DNA from: Vibrio scophthalmi LMG 19158
GTDB taxonomy: Bacteria > Pseudomonadota > Gammaproteobacteria > Enterobacterales > Vibrionaceae
Length of the DNA stretch: 64,000 bases
Reading direction: 5' to 3'
NCBI RefSeq assembly: GCF_000222585.1
Contig: NZ_AFWE01000078.1
Coordinates: 62,001 to 126,000 of the forward strand
Shown: positions 54,412 through 63,839 of the stretch, piece by piece
How positions within the stretch are numbered: position 1 is the first letter of the stretch
Layout of the letters: every line of letters begins with the position of its first letter
The notes under the pieces: generated by a model
Database searches by the model: none
Seen by the model: only the letters and a program-made list of their open reading frames with translations
Told to the model about the DNA's origin: nothing
Made by a program: the position numbers and the translations under genes

Positions 54412-55206
54412 ATGTCTCAGTATCATTCTAAGGCCGTTGATGAAGATGGTTTAGTCGCTTGGAGTCGTGAAGAAGATGCGATTTGGCATGATCTAATGGA
54501 AAGGCAAGTGTCGTTGGTGCAAACGCATGCCTGCCAAGAGTACCTCTCTGGATTAACTCGACTCAATTTACCGCGAGATCGTGTGCCCCAATTAGCTGAA
54601 ATTAACCAAGTGTTATTGCCTACAACAGGATGGCAAGTTGAGCCTGTTGCTGCGTTAATCAGTTTTGACCGTTTCTTTCAATTGTTAGCTCATCGCCGTT
54701 TTCCTGTCGCGACCTTCTTACGTTCACGTGCTGAGTTTGACTACCTACAAGAGCCGGATTTTTTCCACGAAGTCTTTGGCCATTGTGCTATGTTGACCAA
54801 TCCAAATTTTGCGCATTTTACTCATATTTATGGCCAGTTAGGCCATGCTGCCAAGCCGGAGTTGCGCGCTTATCTTGCTCGTCTTTATTGGTTTACGGTT
54901 GAATTTGGCTTAGTTAACGAAGGGGATCAATTAAAGGTATACGGCGGCGGCATTTTGTCATCACCAGGTGAGACGCAGGCCGCGTTGTCCGCTATGGGGG
55001 TACAACGTGAAGCGTTTAATATTAATCGCGTATTGAGAACACCTTATCGTATCGACATTATGCAACCGATTTACTTTGTATTACGCGATATTGACCAGCT
55101 CTATCAACTGAGTAAGCTAGATTTAATGGCAGAGGTTGAACGCGCAGCGCTTGATGGCCTTTATCCACCCCTCTTTTCAGCAAAGGAATTTGATCATGTT
55201 CAATGA
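54412..55206 (+). CDS. phhA: phenylalanine-4-hydroxylase
   Basis: The protein has 264 residues from ATG 54412 (GGGAGG seven bases upstream). It is a single-domain bacterial aromatic amino-acid hydroxylase. Iron ligands are His119 and His124 in FFHEVFGH and Glu164 in FTVEFGL; RSRAEFDYLQEPD is also typical. It uses tetrahydropterin and O2 to convert phenylalanine to tyrosine. Its last bases overlap the start of the pterin dehydratase gene, which recycles the cofactor. The N-terminal regulatory domain of animal enzymes is absent, as usual in bacteria. Confidence 0.95.
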   Translation: MSQYHSKAVDEDGLVAWSREEDAIWHDLMERQVSLVQTHACQEYLSGLTRLNLPRDRVPQLAEINQVLLPTTGWQVEPVAALISFDRFFQLLAHRRFPVATFLRSRAEFDYLQEPDFFHEVFGHCAMLTNPNFAHFTHIYGQLGHAAKPELRAYLARLYWFTVEFGLVNEGDQLKVYGGGILSSPGETQAALSAMGVQREAFNINRVLRTPYRIDIMQPIYFVLRDIDQLYQLSKLDLMAEVERAALDGLYPPLFSAKEFDHVQ

Positions 55207-55558
55207 GTTCAATTTGAATGACGAAACCCTCAACGAATTACGTTGTGAGGCATGCAGTGATGATGCGATTGCGCTTAATTATGACCAGCAGCAAGCCTTG
55301 TTGGCGCTATTGAATGAATGGCACATTGTTGAGCGCGAGGGGATCCCTCAATTGGAGAAGAGTTTTAAATTTAATAATTTTCTCTCGGCATGGTCATTCG
55401 CGAATAGAGTCGCGGAATTGGCTGAAGAAGAGTTTCACCACCCGGCGATATTACTTGAATGGGGAAAGGTCACGGTAACGTGGTGGAGTCATTCCATTAA
55501 GGGTTTGCATAAAAACGATTTTATTTGTGCTGCCAAGTGCGATGAAATTACACCCTAG
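55196..55558 (+). CDS. phhB: pterin-4a-carbinolamine dehydratase
   Basis: The protein has 120 residues from ATG 55196, inside the end of phhA, with AAAGGA eight bases upstream. The family motif is clear: FANRVAELAEEEFHHPAILLEWGKVTVTWWSHSIKGLH, containing the conserved His-His-Pro and WWSH. It dehydrates the carbinolamine pterin released by the hydroxylase. Translational overlap with phhA fits stoichiometric expression. Confidence 0.95.
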   Translation: MFNEFNLNDETLNELRCEACSDDAIALNYDQQQALLALLNEWHIVEREGIPQLEKSFKFNNFLSAWSFANRVAELAEEEFHHPAILLEWGKVTVTWWSHSIKGLHKNDFICAAKCDEITP

Positions 55559-55604
55559 GCAGGCGCAGGTTCGTTTCTCACGATCAACGAGCAGAGTCGC
55601 TATT

Positions 55605-55661
55605 GTGTTAGTCGCAATGGTGTTAGTGGCAATGGTGTTAGTCGCAATGGTATTAGTGGTG
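55605..55661. repeat. 15-base tandem repeat after phhB
   Basis: Three near-identical units of GTGTTAGTCGCAATG and part of a fourth lie about 45 bases after the phhB stop. A frame through it (roughly 55542-55736) would encode a very hydrophobic peptide with repeated VLVAM, but it has no good ribosome site and overlaps phhB, so I do not call it a gene. Confidence 0.85.
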
Positions 55662-55803
55662 CTATTCGCCGTGGTATGCGTGTCAGTGGTTTATGCTAAG
55701 CAAACATATTGGTCACTTTACGATAAACGAGAGTAGCACCCCTAAAGATTTCTGTTTGATGCCGATATAGAAGTTAACTCTGATTGTTAGCGGGCATCCG
55801 TGC

Positions 55804-56472
55804 ATGAAAAAAATATTAATGGTTGTCCTTTTGCTCGTCGGCATTGCTCTCGCGGGTGGAGGATACTATGTGTTCTACTATAAACCTGCTGAAGAGGAGG
55901 CTGACCGCCTTGCTAAACTGGCATCACAACCTCTTCCTGAAGTAACCAATCAACAGCCGTCGCTTCCTGTCCCTGAACCCATCATTGAACAGACGGATTA
56001 CTATGTCAGTCCTGAAAAGCTTGGTGTGCGTGAAACTCCGACGGCAGATGGATTTATTGAATCTGAATTATATCGTGGCGATAAAGTTCACGTTTTGGAA
56101 AAGAAGCAAGGTTGGGCGCGTATTTCACCTTACTATGTTTACAATGAAGGGGAACCAGAGGTCGCGGAATGGATCCCTATGGATGCGTTACTTGAAGTGC
56201 CACCGACCATTACTCAAGAAGAGCGGGTGAAAACCATCAGTAGCTATGTTGAAGGTTCTGATGATTTTAAACAGCACTTTGACGTTTTTATCCAAACCAC
56301 CGATGATTTGATTAAGGAAGGGATCTGCCTACCGCCTGATTTTGAAGAGCTAAAAGGTTGGGTGCGTTCCGTCAAATATCAAAATGATGTCTATTTTGTC
56401 TATTGTGGCGGGTTAAAGCAGGCCAACAAAATTTACTTAAATGTTCAAACAGGGAAGATATTCTATCGCTGA
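55804..56472 (+). CDS. membrane-anchored SH3-like domain protein
   Basis: The 222-residue protein has an N-terminal hydrophobic helix (about 5-26) followed by a Pro-rich linker (about 35-62). A bacterial SH3-like domain (about 65-130, with YYVSPEKLGVRETPTADGFIESELYRGDKVHVLE and WARISPYYVYN) follows, and then a C-terminal domain (about 140-222) not recognised by eye. SH3b domains often bind cell-wall peptides, so a periplasmic role is inferred. It has no clear operon partners. The ribosome site is weak. Confidence 0.65.
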   Translation: MKKILMVVLLLVGIALAGGGYYVFYYKPAEEEADRLAKLASQPLPEVTNQQPSLPVPEPIIEQTDYYVSPEKLGVRETPTADGFIESELYRGDKVHVLEKKQGWARISPYYVYNEGEPEVAEWIPMDALLEVPPTITQEERVKTISSYVEGSDDFKQHFDVFIQTTDDLIKEGICLPPDFEELKGWVRSVKYQNDVYFVYCGGLKQANKIYLNVQTGKIFYR

Positions 56473-56625
56473 TAGTGATGGTTACTTTGTTTAAATTATT
56501 GAATGTATAGGGGTTTACAATGTAAATCCCTTTTTTGTTTTTATCCGCTAAATGGGTATAATGCCTGTGCATTTCCAGCCAGTATGGCTTTCTCACATTT
56601 TGCCACGATTAAGGTAGTTAGAATC

Positions 56626-57309
56626 ATGAAGTACGATTGGATTCTGTTTGACGCCGACGAAACTCTCTTTCATTTTGATGCGTTTAAAGGCATGCAGTTG
56701 ATGTTTGAACGCATGGGTGTTGAATATACGCAAGATGATTTCGCTCAATACCAACAAATCAATAAACCGCTCTGGGTGGATTACCAAAACGGTACGATCA
56801 CCGCAGACGACATTAAGCACATTCGCTTTAAAGGTTATGCAGAGCAGTTTAATACCACCACATCAGCACTTAATAGTGCCTTCCTTGATGCGATGGCGGA
56901 TATTTGTAGCATGCTGCCACAAGCGCGTGAGTTACTTGAAGCGTTAGCAGGAAAAGCGAAGCTAGGCATTATTACCAATGGTTTTACTGAGTTACAACAA
57001 GTCCGTTTGGCTAAGATGGGCTTAAGTGACACGTTTGAACAAGTGGTGATTTCCGAGCAAGTGGGCGTTGCTAAACCGGATGCGGGAATTTTTGATTATA
57101 CGATGGAAAAAATCGGCCAGCCTTGTAAGAGCAAGGTGCTGATGGTGGGCGATAATTTGCATTCTGATGTTTTGGGTGGTGTTAACTATGGTATTGATAC
57201 CTGTTGGCTTAACCGTAGTGAAGAAGCACATGACCCTATGATTGTACCGAGCTACACCGTGTCTTGTTTGAGCCAGTTGCAAGCGATTTTGCTACCAGGG
57301 GCGCAGTAA
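56626..57309 (+). CDS. yjjG: HAD-family nucleotidase, YjjG-type
   Basis: The protein has 227 residues from ATG 56626 (an upstream in-frame ATG at 56503 has no family support). HAD motifs are complete: FDADETL with nucleophile Asp9 and Asp11, ITNGFTELQ, Lys in VAKPDAGIF and MVGDNLHSDVLGG. Length and pattern match E. coli YjjG, a dUMP/dTMP 5'-nucleotidase that also removes unusual pyrimidine nucleotides. It is a single gene with its own terminator. Confidence 0.88.
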   Translation: MKYDWILFDADETLFHFDAFKGMQLMFERMGVEYTQDDFAQYQQINKPLWVDYQNGTITADDIKHIRFKGYAEQFNTTTSALNSAFLDAMADICSMLPQARELLEALAGKAKLGIITNGFTELQQVRLAKMGLSDTFEQVVISEQVGVAKPDAGIFDYTMEKIGQPCKSKVLMVGDNLHSDVLGGVNYGIDTCWLNRSEEAHDPMIVPSYTVSCLSQLQAILLPGAQ

Positions 57310-57370
57310 CACGCGATGTATTAGGCGCTTTCAAGCCTGATTGAACAGCAGAGTTAACAGACGATAAAAA

Positions 57371-57396
57371 TGGACGCCAAGAGCGTCTATTTTTTT
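57371..57396 (+). terminator. terminator of the nucleotidase gene
   Basis: TGGACGC and GCGTCTA form a 7-base stem (one G-U pair) with a 5-base loop and a run of seven T. It lies about 60 bases downstream of the stop codon. Confidence 0.85.
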
Positions 57397-57507
57397 GTCC
57401 ATACAAATCTTATCGTATCGGAGCAGGGTTATATTGTCGCTAAAATTGACCTTTAGTAACAAAATGTGAGATTTAATGACGCAATTTTTGTCTTCAAGCT
57501 CTATTAC

Positions 57508-57542
57508 TACCCCTTAATTTGCCTGCCTACCCCTTTAGGGTA
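57508..57542. promoter_or_regulatory. NarL/NarP-type heptamers before nirB
   Basis: Two TACCCCT sequences (57508-57514 and 57528-57534) match the NarL/NarP consensus TACYYMT. The second pairs with TAGGGTA (57536-57542) to form an imperfect inverted repeat. Together they fit nitrate/nitrite control of the nir operon. Confidence 0.6.
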
Positions 57543-57556
57543 GTTTAAAGCTGTAA

Positions 57557-57570
57557 TTGATTTACATCAT
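57557..57570. promoter_or_regulatory. FNR-like site before nirB
   Basis: TTGAT-TTAC-ATCAT matches the FNR consensus TTGAT-N4-ATCAA at nine of ten positions. A CATAAT hexamer (57586-57591) may be the -10 element. The site sits about 60 bases before the nirB start codon. Confidence 0.65.
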
Positions 57571-57630
57571 GTATTAATTTTTCTTCATAATTAACAATTC
57601 AGTTAGACAAAATAATGACTGGAATTGATT

Positions 57631-60204
57631 ATGAGCAAGCTCAAGCTAGTGATCGTCGGTAATGGCATGGTTGGTCATCGCTATATCGAAGATTTGGTTG
57701 AGAAAACGGATGTCTCACAAATGGAGATCACCGTTTTCTGTGAAGAACCTCGTGTCGCTTACGACCGCGTTCACCTTTCTTCTTACTTTTCTCACCATAC
57801 CGCACAAGAACTCTCGCTGGTTAAAGAAGGGTTTTATGAAAAGCACGGCATCCAAATTTTACTGGGTGAGCGCGCGATTAACATCAACCGCCAAAACCGC
57901 ATCGTTTACTCTTCAACAGGGCGTGAGATTCAATACGATAAATTGATCTTAGCAACTGGCTCATATCCATTTGTTCCACCGATCAAAGGCAACGAAAGTA
58001 AAGATTGCTTTGTTTACCGCACTATCGAAGATCTTAAGCAAATTGAAGCGATTGCGAAAAACAGCAAAAGCGGTGTCGTGATTGGCGGTGGCTTGCTTGG
58101 TCTTGAAGCGGCAGGTGCTGTGAAAGCGTTGGGGATGGAAACGCATGTGGTTGAGTTTGCGCCAAAACTAATGGCTGAGCAGCTTGATCAAGCTGGTGGT
58201 GATCAGTTACGTCAAAAGATCGAACGCATGGGCGTTAACGTTCATACCAGTAAAAATACGCTAGAGATCGCACCGGAAGGTATCGGCTCACGTAACGTGA
58301 TGCGTTTTGCTGATGGAACAGAGTTGGAAACCGACTTTATCGTGTTCTCTGCAGGTATTCGTCCACAAGACAAGCTTGCTCGTCAAATGGCATTAGAGAT
58401 TGCGCCACGCGGCGGTGTTGCGATTAACGATTTCTGTCAAACGTCTGATGAAAATATCTACGCTATTGGTGAATGTGCTTCTTGGAATGGCACCTTCTAC
58501 GGTCTAGTCGCTCCTGGCTACAAAATGGCGACGGTGGCCGTTGACCATCTACTTGGCAACAGCAGCAAATTTGAAGGCGCAGACATGTCTGCCAAGCTCA
58601 AGCTGTTGGGTGTGAAAGTAGGTTCAATCGGTGATGCCAATGGTCGCACGCCGGGCTGTAAGAGCTACGTTTACCAGAATGAAGAACAAGAAGTCTACAA
58701 GCGTCTGATTGTCTCTGCGGACAACAAAAAGCTGCTTGGTGCCGTCATGGTTGGTGATACTGCTGATTATGGCGACTTACTGCAGTTGATGCTCAACGAA
58801 ATTGATTTGCCTGAGCACCCTGATGCTTTGATCCTACCAGCGCATGCTGGCGCGGAAAAACCAACACTTGGTGCTGATTCATTGCCTGAATCTGCAGTGA
58901 TCTGTTCGTGTTTTGATGTGACTAAAGGCAAGATTGCCCAAGCGGTTGCCGCCGGTCACCACACTATCGGCGACATCAAGGCCGTAACTGGTGCAGGTAC
59001 TGGCTGTGGCGGTTGTATTCCACTGGTTACTTCTGTGCTCAATGCAGAATTGGCAAAATCAGGCATCGAAGTGAAAAACGATGTGTGTGAGCACTTTGCC
59101 TATTCTCGCCAAGAGCTATTCCACCTTATCCGAATTGAAGAGATCAAAACCTTCGATGAACTGCTAGAAAAATATGGCAAAGGTTACGGTTGTGAAGTTT
59201 GTAAACCACTGGCTGGTTCAATTCTAGCGTCATGCTGGGGTGAGCACATTCTTAAGCCGCAATTGGTGAAACTGCACGACACCAATGACAACTTCCTTGG
59301 CAACATCCAAAAAGATGGCACGTACTCCGTAATCCCACGTATGGCTGGCGGTGAAGTGACTCCTCAAGCACTGGGGGCTTTGGCTAAAGTGGCTGAAGAG
59401 TACAAGCTCTACACCAAAGTAACAGGTGCACAACGTATTGGCCTATTTGGTGCGCAAAAAGATGACCTTCCCGAGATTTGGCGCAAATTGATTGAGGCCG
59501 GCTTTGAAACGGGTCAAGCGTACGCTAAAGCACTACGCATGGCGAAAACGTGTGTTGGTTCAACATGGTGTCGCTACGGGGTGCAAGACTCTGTTGGCCT
59601 TGGCTCATACATCGAAAATCGCTACAAGGGTATTCGAACTCCCCACAAGATGAAGTTTGGTGTTTCGGGTTGTACTCGTGAGTGTGCGGAAGCACAAGGC
59701 AAAGATCTCGGCATCATCGCGACTGACGCAGGTTGGAACATGTATGTATGCGGTAACGGTGGTATGAAGCCACGTCATGCAGACTTGTTGGCTAGCGATC
59801 TTGACCAAGAAACACTGATCCAATACATCGACCGTTTCATGATGTTCTACATTCGCACCGCTGCGCCACTACAGCGCACTTCGGTATGGATGGAAAACAT
59901 GGAAGGTGGTGTGGATTACCTACGTGATGTGATCGTCAACGACAAATTGGGCATCAACACCCAGCTAGAAGCCGACGTTGCTAAATTGGTGGGTGAGTTT
60001 GAGTGTGAGTGGACGGCGACGATTAAAGATGAAGCGCAATTGACTCGTTTTACGCACTTTATTAACTCTGATAAGCGCGATGACAATGTTGTTTTTGTTC
60101 AAGAGCGTGAACAGCATCGCCCTGCGACATTTACCGAAAAACACCCAGAAGCGAAAGGCGACATTCTGCACGTCACGCTAACTGAAACCATTACTGAAGC
60201 ATAA
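57631..60204 (+). CDS. nirB: NADH-dependent nitrite reductase, large subunit
   Basis: The protein has 857 residues from ATG 57631. Order of domains: an FAD/NAD-binding oxidoreductase (LVIVGNGMVGHRY, GVVIGGGLLGLEAAG, IYAIGEC), a [2Fe-2S] BFD-like segment (CSCFDVTKG, GTGCGGC), then the siroheme/[4Fe-4S] sulfite-nitrite reductase domain with GCTRECAEAQGKDLG and CGNGG. It reduces nitrite to ammonia with NADH in the cytoplasm. The sites upstream suggest induction by nitrate/nitrite under low oxygen. It heads the nirB-nirD-nirC-cobA cluster. Confidence 0.95.
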   Translation: MSKLKLVIVGNGMVGHRYIEDLVEKTDVSQMEITVFCEEPRVAYDRVHLSSYFSHHTAQELSLVKEGFYEKHGIQILLGERAININRQNRIVYSSTGREIQYDKLILATGSYPFVPPIKGNESKDCFVYRTIEDLKQIEAIAKNSKSGVVIGGGLLGLEAAGAVKALGMETHVVEFAPKLMAEQLDQAGGDQLRQKIERMGVNVHTSKNTLEIAPEGIGSRNVMRFADGTELETDFIVFSAGIRPQDKLARQMALEIAPRGGVAINDFCQTSDENIYAIGECASWNGTFYGLVAPGYKMATVAVDHLLGNSSKFEGADMSAKLKLLGVKVGSIGDANGRTPGCKSYVYQNEEQEVYKRLIVSADNKKLLGAVMVGDTADYGDLLQLMLNEIDLPEHPDALILPAHAGAEKPTLGADSLPESAVICSCFDVTKGKIAQAVAAGHHTIGDIKAVTGAGTGCGGCIPLVTSVLNAELAKSGIEVKNDVCEHFAYSRQELFHLIRIEEIKTFDELLEKYGKGYGCEVCKPLAGSILASCWGEHILKPQLVKLHDTNDNFLGNIQKDGTYSVIPRMAGGEVTPQALGALAKVAEEYKLYTKVTGAQRIGLFGAQKDDLPEIWRKLIEAGFETGQAYAKALRMAKTCVGSTWCRYGVQDSVGLGSYIENRYKGIRTPHKMKFGVSGCTRECAEAQGKDLGIIATDAGWNMYVCGNGGMKPRHADLLASDLDQETLIQYIDRFMMFYIRTAAPLQRTSVWMENMEGGVDYLRDVIVNDKLGINTQLEADVAKLVGEFECEWTATIKDEAQLTRFTHFINSDKRDDNVVFVQEREQHRPATFTEKHPEAKGDILHVTLTETITEA

Positions 60205-60217
60205 GGATTAGTCGATT

Positions 60218-60541
60218 ATGTCATTTGAAAAAGTATGCCAAATCAACGATATCGTACCGGGAACTGGGGTGTGTGCATTGGTGAATGGTGAACAAGTCGC
60301 GGTGTTTCGTCCATCGCAGGAGCCACAGGTCTTCGCCATCAGCAATACCGACCCATTTTACCAATCAAACGTATTGTCGCGTGGCTTGATTTGCGAGCAC
60401 AAAGGCGAACTTTGGGTAGCAAGTCCATTGAAAAAGCAACGCTTCAATCTTGCCAGCGGTGTGTGTATGGAAGATGCGGGCTTTAGCGTTAAATCTTACT
60501 CCGCACGCGTTAAAAACGGTGTGGTAGAAATCGCAGCTTAA
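60218..60541 (+). CDS. nirD: nitrite reductase small subunit
   Basis: The 107-residue protein is a Rieske-like fold without a cluster-ligand set, as usual for NirD. It has IVPGTGVCALVNGEQVAVFR and a later IC.HKGELWVASPLKKQRFNL. It is required for activity with NirB and follows it by 13 bases in the same operon. Confidence 0.93.
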   Translation: MSFEKVCQINDIVPGTGVCALVNGEQVAVFRPSQEPQVFAISNTDPFYQSNVLSRGLICEHKGELWVASPLKKQRFNLASGVCMEDAGFSVKSYSARVKNGVVEIAA

Positions 60542-60651
60542 TCAAAGAGATTCAATAGCTTAAAGGTTTCCTAACCAATGTGCCTATCGTGGGATAGGGA
60601 GCCTTTCACTATTTGATTTCAACTTTTAATTTAACTTTTTGGAGAGACATG

Positions 60652-61500
60652 ATGTCTTATTTAAAACCTGCAGAATTTATCCAGACAATGATTGATACTG
60701 GTGAAGCAAAAGTTCGCACCTCTACGCGCGATCTTATTCTACGTGGCATGATGGCGGGTATTATTTTGTCTTTAGCGGTGGTTGTGGCGATTACCACCAT
60801 TACACAAACCGGCATTGGTATTGTTGGTGCGCTCGTCTTCCCGGTAGGCTTTTGTATTCTAAGTCTAATGGGTTATGACCTGGTTACCGGTGTATTTGGT
60901 CTTGCGCCATTGGCAAAGTTTGAAAATCGTCCGGGTGTGACTTGGAATCGCGTTTTCCGCTGTTGGGGTCTAGTGGGGCTAGGTAACTTGATCGGCTCAC
61001 TGCTGGTGGCAGGTTTGATTGCTCTATCACTGACGATGAACTTCAGCGTTGAACCAAATGCCGTTGGCCAAAAATTCATTGCGATCGCCACAGCACGTAC
61101 GGTTGGTTTTGAAAACTTAGGGGCTGATGGTTGGATTACCTGTTTTGTTCGCGGCATTCTATGTAACCTAATGGTATGTTTAGGCGTGATTGGTAATATG
61201 ACTGCGCGTAGTGTTGCCGGCAAAATTGCGGCAATGTGGCTACCAATCTTCATCTTCTTCGCATTGGTATTTGAGCACGCGGTGGTTAACATGTTCCTCT
61301 TCCCACTAGGCATGATGCTAGGCGCTGATTTTGGTATTGCAACATGGTTGAACTACAACTTGATCCCAACCATTCTAGGTAACATTGTCGGTGGTTTGGT
61401 TATGACGTGTATCCCGCTTTACCTAACGCATAAGAAAACCGCACCTGCATTGGATGCCGATGTTGAAATCGAAGCTCAACCAGCATTGAATACAAAATAG
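60652..61500 (+). CDS. nirC: nitrite transporter, formate/nitrite (FNT) family
   Basis: The protein has 282 residues from ATG 60652 (GGAGAG upstream; an adjacent ATG at 60649 is possible). Six membrane segments carry FNT signatures (GMMAGIILSLAVVVAIT, GLVGLGNLIGSLLVAG, CNLMVCLGVIGNMTARS, FEHAVVNMFLFPLGMMLG). It imports nitrite or exports it from the cytoplasm, feeding NirBD. It follows nirD by 110 bases. The C-terminal tail (about 20 acidic residues) is longer than in E. coli NirC. Confidence 0.9.
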   Translation: MSYLKPAEFIQTMIDTGEAKVRTSTRDLILRGMMAGIILSLAVVVAITTITQTGIGIVGALVFPVGFCILSLMGYDLVTGVFGLAPLAKFENRPGVTWNRVFRCWGLVGLGNLIGSLLVAGLIALSLTMNFSVEPNAVGQKFIAIATARTVGFENLGADGWITCFVRGILCNLMVCLGVIGNMTARSVAGKIAAMWLPIFIFFALVFEHAVVNMFLFPLGMMLGADFGIATWLNYNLIPTILGNIVGGLVMTCIPLYLTHKKTAPALDADVEIEAQPALNTK

Positions 61501-61638
61501 TATTGATAGAAGTGGTAGGGTGAAAACCCTATCACTTTTTGAAAGTATTGTTTGGCTATAAAAAGGGCGCATTTAGCCGTAGCGTTTTTACGCTGAGTGT
61601 CCCTTGTTATATCCAAATTTGAATTGATAGGCATTGCT

Positions 61639-62427
61639 ATGCAAATGACTCCTCCAGCAGCGGCTCGTCGCACCTCGTTTAATCCACATACTCCAAGTCG
61701 AGGTTTTGTTTCTCTCGTTGGCGCAGGTCCGGGTGATCCGGATTTATTGACAGTAAAAGGCTTTCGAGTCATTCAGCAAGCAGATGTTGTGGTGTATGAC
61801 CGTCTTGTCTCTGCGGACATTTTGGCGCTTGCTAGTGATAAGGCCGAGATGATTTATGTGGGGAAAAAGTTGGATTATCACTGCGTACCTCAAGCGCAAA
61901 TCAACCAAATATTGGTCGATAAAGCATTAGAAGGTAAACGCGTGGTACGCCTTAAAGGTGGGGACTCGTTCATTTTTGGCCGTGGCGGGGAAGAACTCGA
62001 AACCTTAGTTGAGCAAAACATTCGCTTTGAGGTGGTTCCGGGCATTACAGCGGCGGCTGGTGCAACGGCATACGCTGGTATTCCACTGACTCATCGCGAT
62101 CACGCTCAAGCAGTACAGTTCATTACTGGCCATGTACAAAAAGATGGCCAGGAGATTGATTGGAGCAGTGTTGCGCAATCAAATTCGACCTTGGTGTTCT
62201 ACATGGGCCTAAAACAGAGCGGTTATATTGCCGACAAGCTCATCACCCATGGGTTAGATGAGCAAATGCCTTGTGCCATCATTGAAAATGGTACCCGTCG
62301 TGAGCAGCGCGTCTTTCGCTGTCCACTTAACCAGTTGGCGCAAATAGCACAGCAAGCACAAAGCCCAGCCTTGATTGTCGTAGGCAGTGTCACCTCGTTA
62401 CATGAAAAATTGAATTGGTTTGAGTGA
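61639..62427 (+). CDS. cobA: uroporphyrinogen-III C-methyltransferase
   Basis: The protein has 262 residues from ATG 61639. It has the SUMT motifs: [40 protein letters not shown] and [23 protein letters not shown]. It methylates uroporphyrinogen III twice to precorrin-2 on the way to siroheme, the cofactor of NirB. It lacks the dehydrogenase/ferrochelatase part of CysG, so those steps must come from another gene. Its place at the end of the nir cluster explains its role. Confidence 0.92.
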   Translation: MQMTPPAAARRTSFNPHTPSRGFVSLVGAGPGDPDLLTVKGFRVIQQADVVVYDRLVSADILALASDKAEMIYVGKKLDYHCVPQAQINQILVDKALEGKRVVRLKGGDSFIFGRGGEELETLVEQNIRFEVVPGITAAAGATAYAGIPLTHRDHAQAVQFITGHVQKDGQEIDWSSVAQSNSTLVFYMGLKQSGYIADKLITHGLDEQMPCAIIENGTRREQRVFRCPLNQLAQIAQQAQSPALIVVGSVTSLHEKLNWFE

Positions 62428-62655
62428 TAAACTAAGCAAAGTTCAACAACAGCTTTGACTGGGATCACGAGATAGAGCAAATAGACTGGCTGAAACTAGA
62501 TATTGTTTTGTATGTTTTATAGACAGTTGGTAAAGCTCTCTGATGCATAACAGTCATTAAGCGGATGTTTCTTTATTGCTTAACGCACGAATAGACGCAG
62601 CGACAGCGCTGCGCTTATCCCTATGCATGGGTGAGAACATGTATTAAGGGATATG

Positions 62656-63777
62656 ATGAACAATCGCTATTTTCAAACCACAAAGCCTCTTAATGAACAG
62701 CTCGAGCAACTTATGCAGCGAATGCATACTCGTGTCCCTGCCATTGCTCGGGTTTCTTATGCAAAATATTGCCAAGAGAGCGATACCCTGGTCACCTATG
62801 CAGACAGTGAGTTTGATCTCTGGAGCGAACTGCATCATGAACAACGCCTGCGCAAGCTCAATCATTTAAAAGAGACTGCCCACACCGCCATTCCACGCAT
62901 TATCGATGATCTTCGCCAGATCACGCACTGCGAACGAGTCAACCTATTGACTAAAAAAGGTTACCGCTCTTCTGCTGCCATTCCCTGTTATCATCAACGT
63001 AAATTAAGCGGTTTTATCTTTCTCAATGCTTATGAAACGGGCGCGTTTGATAAAAAGTCATTGGCCTATCTAGAGCCTTATTTAGAAATGGTTCAGTTTA
63101 CAGTTGAATCACAATGCCAAGTGGTTGAGGCGATAGTCAAATTGGCGGAACGAGTAAAAACCGGTGCACAGCTGTACGGGCGAGATGAGTATTATCATGG
63201 GCGACGGATGCGTTTATACACACATATTGTCGCCGAGGAGCTAGCAGAGCGTCACCAGTTGGATGATGAACAAGTGGATGCGATTTCACTGTTTGCTCAG
63301 TTCCACGACATTGGTAAGACTCAAGTGGCAGAATCGACGCCATGCAACAGCGATCCGTTGAGTTCTTCAGTCACGCTTATGGCGCAAAATTATATCGATC
63401 AGGGCGTCAAAATAATGGAAGAGATTGTCGCCTCTGTCGGTGAGCCAAATCATCCAAGTATTCAGTTGCTTAATCAAATTATGCGGTTTCAATCGGAGCG
63501 ATTGGATGGCAGTGGCTATCCTTATGGTTTTCATGGCGATGAAATTCCACTTTCTGCTCGCATGGTGGCAGTGGCGAGCTGTTTTGATAGCATGACAACA
63601 GATAAGCATGATCGACAAGCGTTGTCGGTACCTTCGGCATTGTTAGAGCTAGAAAAGCAGGTGCAGAGAGGTAAACTAGATGGTGAATGCGTCAATGCAC
63701 TGCGTCATCGACAAGAATATCTCAAACAAGTGATCCGTAAATTCCCAGAGCCACTTCGCTGGGGGGATATGCTCTAA
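62656..63777 (+). CDS. degenerate HD-GYP-like phosphohydrolase
   Basis: The protein has 373 residues from ATG 62656 (AAGGG five bases upstream; an adjacent ATG at 62653 is possible). The N-terminal 150 residues look like a GAF-type sensor domain. The HD domain (about 155-370) keeps an H-x-x-R near 181, FHDIGK (217-221) and DGSGYP (284-289). The HHE that usually precedes the GYP loop is QSE here, and the His of the HPxxG segment is replaced (YIDQG). Loss of two metal-ligand His residues suggests reduced or altered c-di-GMP phosphodiesterase activity. It could act as a c-di-GMP or protein-binding module. No operon partner is visible. Confidence 0.78.
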   Translation: MNNRYFQTTKPLNEQLEQLMQRMHTRVPAIARVSYAKYCQESDTLVTYADSEFDLWSELHHEQRLRKLNHLKETAHTAIPRIIDDLRQITHCERVNLLTKKGYRSSAAIPCYHQRKLSGFIFLNAYETGAFDKKSLAYLEPYLEMVQFTVESQCQVVEAIVKLAERVKTGAQLYGRDEYYHGRRMRLYTHIVAEELAERHQLDDEQVDAISLFAQFHDIGKTQVAESTPCNSDPLSSSVTLMAQNYIDQGVKIMEEIVASVGEPNHPSIQLLNQIMRFQSERLDGSGYPYGFHGDEIPLSARMVAVASCFDSMTTDKHDRQALSVPSALLELEKQVQRGKLDGECVNALRHRQEYLKQVIRKFPEPLRWGDML

Positions 63778-63839
63778 CAAAGCTCTTTAATGACTTGCGA
63801 ACCACATTTCAAATTCCGCGGCCGTTATCTATTGAGGGT

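Larger units (their letters stand above)
57310..57630. other. intergenic region with yjjG terminator and nir promoter
   Basis: These 321 bases contain no gene. The left part has the yjjG terminator (57371-57396). The right part carries two NarP-type heptamers and an FNR-like site just before nirB. Confidence 0.7.

Noticed and set aside
55527-55736. Small hydrophobic frame with VLVAM repeats
   Set aside because: It overlaps the end of phhB, has no ribosome site, and its pattern follows from the 15-base repeat.
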